Both the position numbers and the translations under genes were made by a program. From Botrytis cinerea B05.10 (taxonomy: Eukaryota; Ascomycota; Leotiomycetes; Helotiales; Sclerotiniaceae): 64,000 nt of DNA. Of this stretch, positions 48,820-59,815 are shown piece after piece. The stretch lies in assembly GCF_000143535.2 (NCBI RefSeq), contig NC_037321.1, positions 1,736,001-1,800,000 of the forward strand, written 5' to 3'. The stretch's first letter is position 1; each line of letters opens with the position of its first letter. The notes below the pieces were generated by a model. It was not told the DNA's origin and did no database searches. It saw nothing but the letters and a program-made list of their open reading frames with translations.

Positions 48820-49970
48820 ATATCGGTGGACCAAGATATTACAAGAATGTAAATTCTGGAGATGATATCAAGTTTTAATTTAGATGTGCTCGATTTTAGA
48901 CATCATTTTTGTATTCGCTTTTGTTCAATAAATTATCGTAATTCAACACACGTTATTTCTTACATTCAAATATCATGCATCACATTTTATTGCTGCATCC
49001 GTCTCCCAGTATGAAGAAAAGTACGTGAATCCGATCTGAATTTTTCATTAAATGTAAAAAGGAGTGGCGCTCAATCTCCTAAGCGGTCCAAATGGTTTAA
49101 AGGAAATGGTTCATAGAGGAGAACCTCACAAGTGTTGGTATATCTTTGCCAATTAGGACGAATAACACAGTGCGTCACACAAGAGTAGACATATCAGGTA
49201 ATGCGCAGTGACTTGCATACGGTCAAATTCGCCATCAAATAGGATGGGCAAACGATTAAAATTCTTCGAAACCCTTTACTAACAAACGGTGGATGTTTCT
49301 TGAATTCACTATCAATCTTTGTACTGTACATGAGCTTTTCATGGTGCACAGGGAATGAAGCAAACAGTTTCTTGGTGGGGTAAAAAAGATCATGTCACTC
49401 AGTCATAGTTTCGTGATTTTAGCTCTGAAATCATATTCAAGGTTAAATTCAACACTGCGAATACTACTTTTCATGGGCACAATATTTTATCATGTGAATT
49501 CATCATCGGAAGACTGACGGGGCCGACTTGATAGGAAATTTGATCATTCAATGTATCCCCGGGAAGTCAATAAACAGTAGGTTCTGTTGAAGTCTTGTAG
49601 GATAATATCACTTGGTTGTCTATACTTGAAGAGCATTGATACTTCAATATCCGCACTTGGATTTGAAATTAATAACTGATTGTTTAAGCTCGATCAAACA
49701 TTCAACTCAATGATTTTTCAGAGATTATTGAAAAATACGGCATCTAAAACTACTTCACTATGAATGAATTAGAGCGAGCTATTTAGTCTCGAAACGAGCC
49801 TGCGTAATCATCCACATCACTCCTTTCATATTACACTATCAAACTGAATATTCCAAGCAAGATAACAGCAGCTTCTCGAGTCAACAATCGATCTATGAAA
49901 TACAACCGCATATGAAAGCGGAAGAGTTTTCTGCCAGTACTACAAATGAAAAGCTCGACTTGACTCGACT
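48820..49970. other. Intergenic region before the HET 3' end
   Basis: About 1.15 kb, AT-leaning, with no convincing frame, tRNA or repeat array. It is possible old transposon debris, but no terminal repeats were found. Confidence 0.45.
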
Positions 49971-51372
49971 TTAGATGATATAACACTGCTCTAGACCTCT
50001 CGCAATGCAACTATGTCTTCCCGGGTCTCCCATATTCTCGTTAGCTAGAGATTCAAATCCATCTCTATCATGGCATCCCACATATGCAAACCCTGTGATT
50101 CGCTTATATTCCCTCCCCTCATATAACCTCCCCTCAATTTCTAATTCCTTAAAATCAGTATCTCTAAGTATTGCTGCCCTACCCATCCCCGCTATAATGG
50201 CAATTGTATCGCCATCCCGAATCATCGGTGTAGCCACACCTGCAAACCCTTTATCTGTGACAAAGAACTTGCGCTTCCGAAAAATAGGCAAGATTGCATC
50301 TTGAAACATCTTTTGTGCCTCACCATCCTGCTCCGGAATCCGCCCCATTAATACTTCAAAGGCTCTGGGATATGTTACTATTGATTCATGGTCAGTATTG
50401 CGGATACCAATAAGTGTGCGCCAAAGGGGCTCGCTTCTGGGTGCTTGAACAGTAAGAAGAGTCTCAATCTCCTTGAATCGCGAGACGTAGTAATCACGAT
50501 CTCCATCGATGAAAGAAACGATATGCGTAACGCGGCCAAAATTGGCCATGAACGCATGAAGCTTATTTCTGTCTGAGGAAACAGTAGCTCTAAGATCTTC
50601 AGGCCATTCCCAATCGTGGTTTACACAACTCCCACGCAGAAAAACTGGATTATGTTGGTCGTTAAAATCAGCCGAGATGGTGAAGTCTGGAACCCATGAG
50701 GGTAGGGGTGTTTTGAAATGACGCGTTCGCCAAAGAAGACCAAGCAGTGCTAGACCCTTTGGCTCGTGCTGTATGATATAAGCCATCGTCGGTACGAACG
50801 TCCATTCTGGCTGCTTGTGGTAGTCAATGGGAATTGCGGCTCTAGCCTTCTCGTTTAGCAAGCCAAGGATACCATATATCTTGTCGCGCGGATCGGTAGA
50901 GCGCAGATTCATTGTACCTTTCAAGACAGTTTCAAGAGTTAGAGATTCTTTTCGTATGTGGATAGTACCCCGAGAGTGCATAAGAAATCCGTGATAGGTA
51001 ATTGGAACTCGTTTCATGAGCTCCATTCTTCTCCAAAATGCTTTCGCTTCGACAGAATCGTATTGAGAATGTCTCATGACGGTATACCTAGCTCTCCATA
51101 CTAGCGGATTGAGCTGAATATCCTCGGCTATCTCTAGTACAGTATGGTACGACAAATTCTGCAAGAAGTTTTCTCCAAAAGCACTCCTCAGTCCTGTGGT
51201 TACACCTTCTAGGGAAGTCTGTTCTGTGCCTATTGATCTTGTGTGGGCAGTCCGAATCCACTCTGGTCGAAAAGTCTCGACCACTGCATCTTGATACGCC
51301 TTCTTATATTTATCTTGCATGACATCTCTATCGTCTGAAAAATGTGCCCATGCTGTGATAAATGGCAGCCAC
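49971..51372 (-). pseudogene. HET-domain gene, 3' exon (C-terminal part, split from its 5' part)
   Basis: The minus strand is open for about 467 codons. It starts after an ATTCTAG acceptor with WLPFITAWAHFSDDRD and continues with the helical C-terminal region of HET proteins, including the recurring STDPRDKIYGILGL and IPIDYHKQPEW blocks and a final GMGRAAILRD-type segment. By itself it has no HET domain. A 166-bp intron (51373-51538) with a GTGAGT donor links it to nine coding bases (51539-51547), beyond which the transposon block begins. With the 5' part at 54581-55170 the gene would have about 665 codons in one phase. HET proteins trigger the cell-death reaction when unlike fungal strains fuse. 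In its current state no full-length protein can be made unless the block excises. Confidence 0.85.
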
Positions 51373-51538
51373 CTAGAATGAATATATCAGCAGTCACTCA
51401 GCTAGTACTCATGACTTGCTCAGAGATCTATGAGTCTGTGACAATATAATCCAAAAAAAAATGCTCCATATCACAAATCTTATAAGCATCAAAACGCTCA
51501 TTTGATGCTTTAGAAATAATAAATTTCCATTTACTCAC
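51373..51538 (-). other. Intron of the interrupted HET gene
   Basis: The donor GTGAGTAA and acceptor ATTCTAG face each other on the minus strand. Phase 2 on both sides matches (GA before, G after). At 166 bp it is longer than most introns of the window and contains a T-rich stretch. Confidence 0.6.
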
Positions 51539-51544
51539 TCAACC

Positions 51545-51547
51545 CAA
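51545..51547. repeat. Left CAA target-site duplication of the outer insertion
   Basis: CAA directly abuts the left CCCTGTGGTGGCA end and is repeated at 54581-54583 right of the block. It is only 3 bp, so chance alone is possible, but removing one copy with the block restores the HET frame. Confidence 0.6.
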
Positions 51548-51795
51548 CCCTGTGGTGGCAGAATCCGCGATTGACGAAGTGGCCGCTTTGTCAGCCCCAG
51601 AAAATATTCAATATTTTTATATTGTATTGAAAAAAGCGTTTTTAAAGTATTGATTAGAGGGCTTTTTCTTTTATAAATGATTAGAAATTTTTATTCCAAA
51701 GAGACTTAGTGAAATTCTTGAATTTTAGCTCAAGATAATTAATACTTTATTTCTATTGAATTCGATTAGTAATTGAATTCGATATGAATAATGTA

Positions 51796-51851
51796 ACGTG
51801 TTTTATTACTGAGTGGATTATATCATTAAATAGATCACTTTTATTTCAATT
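51796..51851 (+). repeat. Left terminal inverted repeat of the pogo/Fot1-like element
   Basis: About 56 bp, the mate of 53593-53648 in inverse orientation. Mismatches are all C/T or A/G. It also preserves the shape of two successive units of about 17 bp. Confidence 0.85.
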
Positions 51852-53592
51852 GTTGATCTCTTATTTCAATATGTGTTTTATTAATCAATTGAAATACAAT
51901 TGAATAATAAAGAAGTTCAAATACTTTTAGTTATTAAAGCTATTCAAAAAAACAAAAAACTTAATATTCGAAAAGCTGCTAAGTTATATAATTTATTATA
52001 TATAATATTCAATTATAGAATGAATAGTTTTATCTTTTATATCGAAACTCAAATGAATTATTATAATCTTATATAATTAGAAAAGGAAATAATTATTCAA
52101 TATATATTTAATATAAATTCAAAAGGATTTCTATTTAAATTTAAAATAATAAAAAATATAATGAATTATATTTTTGAATCGAAAGATGTAAAGTGTATTG
52201 AAAAGTTTTAAATATATCAATTTATAAAATATTGAATCGAATTAAAAATACATTTTAATTGTGTTTATAATTTTCAAAAAACTTTTTATAAAGATTTTAA
52301 ATTTATTGAAAAATAATTTCAATTAATTTCGAATATATAAGTGAAATATAATATTTTCAATTATGATTTTTATAATTTCGATGAAATAGACTTTATAATA
52401 AATATAATATATTTTGAAATAATAATAATTAATATTAAATGAAATAGCAAAAGCAAAGCAATATAATTAGATAATAAAAAATAGGTTATAGTAATTATAT
52501 ATGATAATAGAAAAGGTGAAACTATATCTTTATTTTTAATAATTCAAGGATAGATTTATCTTTTCAATTAGTATATCAAAATCGATTTTCCTGTGAATTG
52601 AATTATTAAATCTATATCTAATGAATAAACAAATAATAAAATAGATTTAAAATAATTGAAATATTTCAATAAATATATTAAGAATTAAAGAAAGAGTAAA
52701 TATTAAATATTAATATTAAATAAATATAAAAACCACAAATCAAAAGCTTTTCAAATATATTATAAAAAGAACAATATTATATATTTATATTTATTATTAT
52801 ATTCAAATCATCTAATTCAACTATTTGATATAAATTGTTTTAATAATCTAAAACATTTATATAATAATCAAATTGATGGATTTATTAAAACATATATCAA
52901 TTATATCTCAAAGATTGAATTCTTTATAACTTTTAAAACTATATACAAAGAATCAATCACTTCTTAAAATATAAAATCAAAATTTTGAAAAACAGATTTA
53001 ATACCATTTAACCCTAAAACTATATTTTCGAAGTTAGATATTTGAATTTATATATCTACCCCCCCCCTCTTTCAATCTAAATCAATAAATCTCTCAAACC
53101 CCTTACAATCCAATTAAAGCTCTTTCTCAATCAATATTAATTAAATCTCAAATAACTCATTATCAATCAAACTCTCCTATACCTATATTTGAAACTATAC
53201 TAATTTTAACTAAAAATACAAAAAGATTAACTCATAAGAATATACTTTTAAATACAAAGATTCATATACTTCAAACAGCAAATAAAATATTAAGCAAATG
53301 TCGATACACAAAAAAAACTCAATTATATCAAAAAAGAATACTTACTAAACAAAAAACTCTTGATATATTATCTCAACAAAAGATTGATATTTAAATTCAA
53401 CACAACAAATATCAAAATAAAGGAAATCCTATTAAAAAAGCATTTTCTAATAAATACTATAATAAATATAGAAAATCAAATCATAATTCAAAAATTTATC
53501 AAAACAATATAATAAATCCTAGATTATTAGATTCTTAATAATTTTAATCAATTAATTTAATTATTATTAAATAATATAAATTTAAAATAGTA

Positions 53593-53648
53593 AATTAAGG
53601 TGAAAATGATTCACTTGGTGATATGATCCACTTGGTAATAAAACACGT
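53593..53648 (-). repeat. Right terminal inverted repeat of the pogo/Fot1-like element
   Basis: It contains the tandem ATGATTCACTTGGTGAT and ATGATCCACTTGGTAAT (53606-53639), two 17-bp units differing at three positions, all transitions, followed by AAAACACGT. It is less mutated than the left end. Confidence 0.85.
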
Positions 53649-53650
53649 TA

Positions 53651-54078
53651 GTTTATTAATGTGCGGGTCATATTAGTGAATGGGTCACCTCATTTTATAT
53701 ACAAAATTTGTCTGTGCGTAACCGTGCACTTTCTTTATTTAATAATATAATTTGAAAAAATCTGAGAATATTGAAATTTAATTATATAAATATTATAAAA
53801 ATCTAATTATTTATTAGAAAATCAAATTATTATAATAGTTATTATAGAAATAACTTTTTTGTAACGAAAATCGTAACAATTTCTACTTTTTTTAGAATAC
53901 AATAAAAATATTTATAAAAAAACTAAATTCATAAGAAGCTAATTTCTTATTGTTATTGAAAATTCTTTTCTTTTATCAAAATAATGATTAGTTATTAAAA
54001 TAAGAATATTGAAAAAGGCGTAATTTTAATGTATTTTCAAATGACCCGCACACTGATATGACCCGCACACTGATAAAC
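53651..54078. mobile_element. MITE-like element, 428 bp, abutting the pogo/Fot1-like element
   Basis: The left end GTTTATTAATGTGCGGGTCA (then TATTAGTGAATGGGTCA) and the right end, read inverted, GTTTATCAGTGTGCGGGTCA (then TATCAGTGTGCGGGTCA) form terminal inverted repeats of about 38 bp. TA lies on both sides (53649-53650, shared with the neighbouring element, and 54079-54080). The right end has an exact tandem of the 17-mer ATGACCCGCACACTGAT. The interior is AT-rich with no coding capacity, so mobilisation would need a transposase supplied in trans. The GC-rich ends escaped the mutation that affected the interior. Confidence 0.8.
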
Positions 54079-54580
54079 TACGTTATATATATTAAAGCTA
54101 TATGATATTTGTATCTTTATAATACATTCTATATAATATATATAATACAATAATAAAGCTTTTGATTAAAAAATAAATTGAAAGTGAAATAAGTGATCCC
54201 TTTTAAGCTTTCGACTAATGCCTCCCCCTCTCCTTTTAGCTCTTACACTCACTCCCCTCTTCCTCCTAGCTTTATACTCACTCCTCCCCTTCTTCTAGCT
54301 TTTACACTTACTCCCCTTTCGTCCACCTTTTCTAGAACTCTAATATCCATCAATCCTGAAATCTCTAAGACCTTTCAAGACCCCCATTTTCTTTTTTTCT
54401 ATTAAAAGTCAATACTAAACGGGTCTCAATCTGTGCCGATTCTATTCGTTATTAATGAATTGGCTATATCGTTACTGACGAATTGAATATATTATAAACG
54501 TAATGTACGAATGAAAAATTTGTATGGGGATTTATATTGAATTTCTTTTCGTCGAAATTATTAACTTTGCCACCACAGGG

Positions 54581-54583
54581 CAA
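54581..54583. repeat. Right CAA target-site duplication
   Basis: Mate of 51545-51547. On the coding (minus) strand it reads TTG and is part of the HET coding sequence. Confidence 0.6.
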
Positions 54584-55170
54584 ACGTTTCCACATCCAAA
54601 TAGAGGATTTTTCATTCTTCCATCCACAACGCTGTGCTTAGCCATGACGAACTCCTGGACCGTCCATATACGTGTAAACCAGGGTCGAAATAGAATCTCC
54701 ATAAATTGGGCCTGGAAGTCATAAGTTTGCCAATATTCCTTGTCAAACCTTTCAACACTCCGCATCGCTTCTTCGCTGCCATCTGCCTCCGGTCCGAGCC
54801 ATATCAATACCGTGGATGCATCGGAGTAGACCCTCCTCATCAGCGCAACCTGTGATGCTCGCTCATCAAGATCATCTTGATTAATACATAAGGCGTCAAC
54901 CCAGAGAATACGAGGTGCGGCAAGAAGACGGAGGTTGCGCAGGGCATTGTCGAGATTTGGACCAATGGTCACTAGACGGTCACCGAGAGTGATAGTTTTA
55001 GCTGGTGTGGTTGAGCCCCATACATATGATAGAGCTTCAAAATCCGGGCTGGACTCCAGAGAAATGACATCGAGATGACTGTGGAGAGGATCATCAAAAT
55101 TGACAGCCGGTTGAAGGACCAAGCGCCGAATCTGGCACAGGTCTGAATCTAGAGGTGTATATAGCGTCAT
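54581..55170 (-). pseudogene. HET-domain gene, 5' exon (N-terminal part) disrupted by the transposon block
   Basis: The minus strand from the ATG at 55170 encodes a typical HET domain: FEALSYVWG near residues 44-52, ITLGDRLVTIGPNLDNALRN, ILWVDALCINQDDLDERASQ and WLGPEADGS, then PWFTRIWTVQEFVMAKHSVV. The frame then runs into the outer inverted end and about 16 foreign codons to a stop at 54532, so the existing transcript could encode only a truncated protein of about 212 residues. The HET domain itself is complete and TIR-like, so a truncated product could still be expressed. Its missing C-terminal part is at 49971-51372. Confidence 0.88.
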
Positions 55171-57439
55171 TATGAGTAGCTTGTGATGAGTATGACTTCG
55201 AGCTTGCGATGCTCTAGAAATATATTCAATTAGCAGTCAAAATCAAAATGTCACAAATTACGCTGGTCCCAGAGCGATATGAGACTTTTGGCATCCATTT
55301 CAGCGTGGCGTTTGGTGGGAGCCAATAACAACTCATAGGTAAGTTTTTGGTGTCGGGTTCGCTGCAGCCTATTTTACTACAAGTCACAACATTTTCTAGA
55401 AAAGCTGAAAACCATCCCGTTATTTATAGATCAGCTCGTATCCCGCTTCCAGAAGTAGCAAGTTTGTGAGTAACGATTCTGTTTGTTCACGTGATGGCTT
55501 CAAAATTTCAAAAACAAGATTCTCCAAGTCTTATTTTGATTTGTATGCAATCCAATCTTATTTAACATTGTTGTTATTCATAGATTTCCACAATGTTAAG
55601 AGTCGACAGGCTAAGGCGTTGCATGCTCTCCTTCAATAATATATCCTGACAACATTCCCATTTCTGCGGTTGGTTCCTTTTCCCTGGACTTGAACCTGTC
55701 TTCGACTATTTTCAATTTGCAACATTATCTTTTCAAAGATATTCTAAGCCAAATAACAGAGGGAAAAAAAGAGAACACCATTTATCTAGTTGTTTTCCTG
55801 ATTTGAAACTTCGTTCCTCTCTAGATCTTCGTTGGGTTCAGACAGCGATGACGGTAAATTCGAGCGATTACACCACTTTTATCTGATCAGTGACCGTTTG
55901 TTTTCCAGTTTCTTGTATTACATTGGATTTGCTTAAGTTTAAAATTACAACTGAGTTCAATTGGTCTTTTTGAATGGGTTTGTCTTCCTCCCGCACGACT
56001 ATCTGTGGTTCGTTTTCCTCTGAAACCTCAATATCCTTTTCAAATAAAGCTCCATCCATATTTTTGGAGCCTTCTAGCTCCAAGAAGTCTTTTATACAGC
56101 AGTTTCCTGGTATATATCGATATTCTTTTGGTCGGATAACGGTAAAGACATTTTCATTTGGTGCCATTTCGGGTCCTCCAGCATAGACTCCCCATCAAGT
56201 CTGGGTTTTATCTTTTTATATCCACTTCTTGCATGCTCGTGTCTATCCAAATGTACAGGGATTGATACAGACAACCTTGAATTACGAAGGACCGGGTCTT
56301 CACGATCTATTTGATTTTTCACGTCACGGTATGCAGTTCTCACGGCCTTGCGTATATTTATTTTCTTGTGCGTGTCCGCTGGGATTTTCCGGGTCTTGTG
56401 TGTCTGAACTGATAAAATTTCTGTGCTTTGAATTCTAAGAAAAATGTACGGGTTTTTACTACTCGTGGAATATAATACCGAATTCTAGATTGGAAAATGA
56501 CAAATGAAATTTGAATCAACAAGTGCAGATTTCAAAACTTTCATTGGAATCTTGAGAGCTTATATAGCAATTCTAGAAATGAAGATCAGATCGGTCAATT
56601 GTTCAGATTCTTCTGGAATTGATTTGTGCTTTACTTTGAACATGATAATTCCAATTTAAGTACCAACTTCTGGCTAGTTTTTATATATCGTGGGAAGAAA
56701 GGTTCGCACTTATTGTCATACAATCACAGTGATATGAATAAGGAAATAAAAGAGCTCGATTAAAAAGAGCTCCAGCAGTTTTCAAATACTTTTATCAAAA
56801 TAAGGTACTCGCGTATTGACTAATATGTCTCGATTGCTTTAATGTTTTCGCTTATTAAAGTGAATTAGAACAGATTCAGGAGAAGTTCAGATGAGCTTAG
56901 CTCTTCCCGTTTTTATACCGATTGGTCAATCTTGAATTAGCCCGGTGCGGGAGAACAACATGATGTCAATCTAGAATGTTTGTAACTACATTTATGTTCG
57001 ATCAAGCAACTCTACTGGAAAAGGAAAGGCCAGCTCCGATCTTAACCCGAGTCGCGATTGCCGCAAACTCTAATATGACATCACAGGTTGGTAGGAGAGC
57101 TGTGCAAAGCGGGGTAGCTGTCATCAATTCAAACTTTAATTCGAATAAAACTTTAACTGCGGCTGATCAACACGGAAATTCAGATTCGCCATGGTCCTAT
57201 GAGTGTAGCACGTAGGAAATTGCAATTAAGACTTTGGCCAAGATAGGCACAATACAAGTATTTGGAGCTTCAGATCTCTGTTGTAATAAACATAAGAACC
57301 TTCCCATATCCATTGATCCGCAATGGCTTATGCCTTGAATAACAAATCAATTGATCTTTTGAAAGTATCAAGCACTTTTTTGAACTGCCACGAAGAAACT
57401 GAATGAGAAGCTACTAAGATTTCAACTCCTACAAACGCA
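55171..57439. other. Intergenic region with one doubtful small frame
   Basis: About 2.3 kb. Apart from the doubtful frame at 55868-56167, nothing convincing is present. AT content is moderate and no terminal repeats were seen. The first 200 bp are the upstream region of the broken HET gene, and the last 300 bp should contain the transporter promoter. Confidence 0.45.
55868..56167 (-). CDS. Possible small hypothetical protein
   Basis: A 99-residue minus-strand frame starts MAPNENVFTVIRPKEYRYIP. It is polar, Glu/Lys/Val-rich, and ends DQIKVV. An overlapping frame (56092-56343, RHEHARSGYKKIKPRL) lies upstream in another phase and could be a 5' exon if an intron exists, but no clear donor and acceptor pair was found. 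Codon use is plausible. No family was recognised. It could equally be a chance frame or the relic of an effector-like gene. Confidence 0.3.
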   Translation of the reverse strand: MAPNENVFTVIRPKEYRYIPGNCCIKDFLELEGSKNMDGALFEKDIEVSEENEPQIVVREEDKPIQKDQLNSVVILNLSKSNVIQETGKQTVTDQIKVV

Positions 57440-59176
57440 ATGGGTGATACTCAAGTTGGTACCAACGGCCACGCGGGTACACCTTACGAGGATGGGAGAA
57501 GTAGTACGTTGTTCAGACTTTCCTACTACTTCTTATGTTGACTTCAAGGTATAGATGGAAGTACTAGATTGACAATAGAAAAAAGTCGTCAGGAGGAACG
57601 AAATACAGATGGGACTTTGCTTTATGACTGGGATGGCGAGAATGATCCGAGAAATCCGTAAATGGGCCTCCTTCCTCCCGACTCGGTGCGGAGAAAAATA
57701 CTGAGTAGCACAGGTTCAATTGGTCTCGATTGCTCAAATGGAGGCTAACTATAGCTGTCCTTATCGTGTAAGTAACCATTAAACAATCGACAATTGCTCT
57801 AACGATTTCTTTACAGATCCATTCTTTTCGGCCTCCCAGCGGGTGCATACGGCGCTGGAAATGATGAAATGAGTGCTCTATTCAACGTCAGCAACTCCGG
57901 CTTTCCCTACTTATTCTTCGCCACAACTTCCTGGAACGTTGGGGCAGCAGTATTTCCATTACTATTTGTTCCATTGACAGAGACTTCGGGACGTATGCCC
58001 GGATACTTTGGCGCATATATCGTTTTCCTTATTTTCTTGATACCATGCGGAGTAGCACAAAATTTCGAAACTATGGTTGTGTGTCGATTTTTCGGAGGAG
58101 GAGCTTCTTCAGTGGCTATTAATATTGTTGGCGGTACTATATCAGACGTCTGGAAAGGTCCTCAACAACGAAGCCTGCCACTTTCTCTATTTGGAACGAC
58201 AAGCGTCATCGGAATTGCGCTGGGTCCCTTTGTTGGCGGTGCTATAACTTCCACATACCTGTCTTTTCGATGGATATACTGGGTTCTACTCATAATCACC
58301 GGTGGACTTCTACCCGTTTTCTGGTTTCTCCTGGTGGAAACTCGAGGGGATATAATTTTAGCCAGAGAAGCTAAGAAATGGCGCAAAAACAATCCAGACG
58401 AAGAGCCTCGCTATGCGGAAGCTGAGATTGATATGCCATCTGTGGCTACCCGGCTTAAGGTCTCCTTCAAGCGTCCAGTCAAGATGCTTTGCACTGAATG
58501 GGTGGTATTTTCGCAAACTCTTTGGGTATCATTCGCGTGGGGTCTGCTATTTCTCTTCCAATCCTCCGTCACTCAAACCTTCTCCACAAATTACAACTAC
58601 AACACCTTCCAGACCTCCCTCATTCAGCTCTCTCTTAGCGTTGGTGCCATTATCGCCACTTTCGTAAATCCGATTCAAGACCACCTATATTTGCAATCCG
58701 CGAAACGTTCCAAGACAGGAACTCCCATCCCAGAAGCCCGCCTCTATTCCTCCATCCCAGGTTCTCTTCTATTTACAGCGGGTCTCTTCTGGTACGGATG
58801 GTCCTCCTATCCTTCTCTCCCCTGGATTGTCCCCACGCTCGGTATTGGCTGTGTCGGCTTTGGAATATATTCCATTTACCTGGCTGTAGTAAATTATCTG
58901 ACCGATTCCTACGAAAAATACAACGCATCCGCGCTCTCGGCAGCGTCGTTAGGAAGAAATACGTTTGGAGCCTTCTTGCCACTAGCAAGTCCAGCACTCT
59001 TCACCAACTTAGGTTTTCAATGGGCAAGCTCTTTATTAGGATTCGTAGCATTAGTGTTGAGTCTAGCTCCAGTGTTGTTGTTGGTTAAGGGAGAGGAGAT
59101 TAGAAAGAGAAGTCCTTTTATGAAGGAGGCAACTTTTGCGAGGGAAGCACCCCGAGCCACGGAGGATGGTGTGTAG
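57440..59176 (+). CDS. MFS multidrug-type transporter (DHA1, 12 TMS)
   Basis: Four exons: 57440-57503, 57549-57657, 57714-57767 and 57817-59176; introns of 45, 56 and 49 bp; phases close, 528 residues. The cytosolic N-terminus carries LLYDWDGENDPRNPFNWSR, the W-x-x-x-x-D-P-x-N-P-x-N-W signature of fungal drug:H+ antiporters. About 12 membrane helices follow. FVPLTETSGRMPGYFGAY takes the place of motif A, altered from the usual G-R-R/K. LSLFGTTSVIGIALGPFVGG is the antiporter motif C region. The central loop (LAREAKKWRKNNPDEEPRYA) and the second half with YSSIPGSLLFTAGLFWYGW match polyamine/drug exporters such as Tpo1 or Flu1 types. Substrate is unknown. The start ATG and first exon were chosen to keep the signature upstream of helix 1. 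Confidence 0.9.
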
Positions 59177-59815
59177 AATGGAATTTGAATCTGTAAGAAG
59201 AGAATATGTATATAAGGGATATTCATGTTCTGATATAGGACAGCGCCATGTTGGTGGGAGAGAAGTGACGGGACCTATGGATGTTTTCTGAGCAAGTACT
59301 GTCGAATTTCTTGCTATTTTCAAATCGCGTCGCCCGTGGCTTTTTACATTGTACAGTACACGATTGTTGTATACCATATTTGAAAAGATTATTTGAGTGA
59401 TCGAAGAATTCTCTCATCTCCTATCAGAATCAACGCCAACAAGCATGGCGGGCGAAGATATGGGAGTGACAGTGAAGTGCGCTGTCGCAGAAGTCGCAAG
59501 TCTTTTGAATTCAAAAACGGCCAATCAATCAATTGTCTCATAACCATTCAATTTTTCAAATATGCAAAACTTTTTGACGCAGAAAGGACTGGTTACTTCT
59601 GAGATGAAGAGATATTGAAGTGAAGTTCTTGGATTTTTTTGATACGCTGTTCACTCAGTATTCCCTTCAATTGTTTGCGCATGAATCTGCTTTTCAAGGC
59701 CAGTATATTCTTGACTAGACGTAAACTTCTTTGCAACAAATCATTCATTCATGATATCCCATGCACTTCTCAATTGATGAGTTCTTTGGACCCTTGCATA
59801 ATGGCCCCTAATTCC
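59177..59815. other. Convergent 3' intergenic region
   Basis: About 640 bp between the transporter and glutaminyl-tRNA synthetase ends. Short frames only; no supported gene. Confidence 0.45.

Larger units (their letters stand above)
51796..53648 (+). mobile_element. pogo/Fot1-like Tc1-mariner element, heavily mutated (RIP-like)
   Basis: A 1853-bp element with inverted ends of about 56 bp beginning ACGTGTTTTATTAC, flanked by TA on both sides (51794-51795 and 53649-53650), the Tc1/mariner target. Left and right ends differ at about 13 of the first 56 positions, and each difference is a transition. The interior is extremely AT-rich. Close to the left end the plus strand still reads VIKAIQKNKKLNIRKAAKLY (51930-51989), the helix-turn-helix signature near the N-terminus of Fot1/pogo transposases. 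The rest of the transposase frame is destroyed by many stops. Length and layout match Fot1-type elements (about 1.8-2 kb). Confidence 0.85.
51548..54580. mobile_element. Outer DNA-transposon-like insertion with 13-bp inverted ends, hosting nested elements
   Basis: The block begins CCCTGTGGTGGCA (51548-51560) and ends with its exact reverse complement (54568-54580). Weaker inverted similarity continues for about 20 more bases (GACGAA on both sides). It is flanked by CAA. Once the two nested elements are removed, about 750 bp of outer sequence remains: 51561-51795, strongly AT-rich, and 54079-54567, which holds a CT-rich patch at 54210-54330 (TAGCTTTTACACTCACTCCCC-type words repeated about four times). 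No transposase is visible in the outer part, so it would be non-autonomous. Superfamily is uncertain; 3-bp duplications fit PIF/Harbinger or CACTA better than Tc1/mariner. Confidence 0.7.

Noticed and set aside
48820..49970. Search for a second transposon near the HET 3' end
   Set aside because: AT-leaning but no inverted or direct terminal repeats were found.
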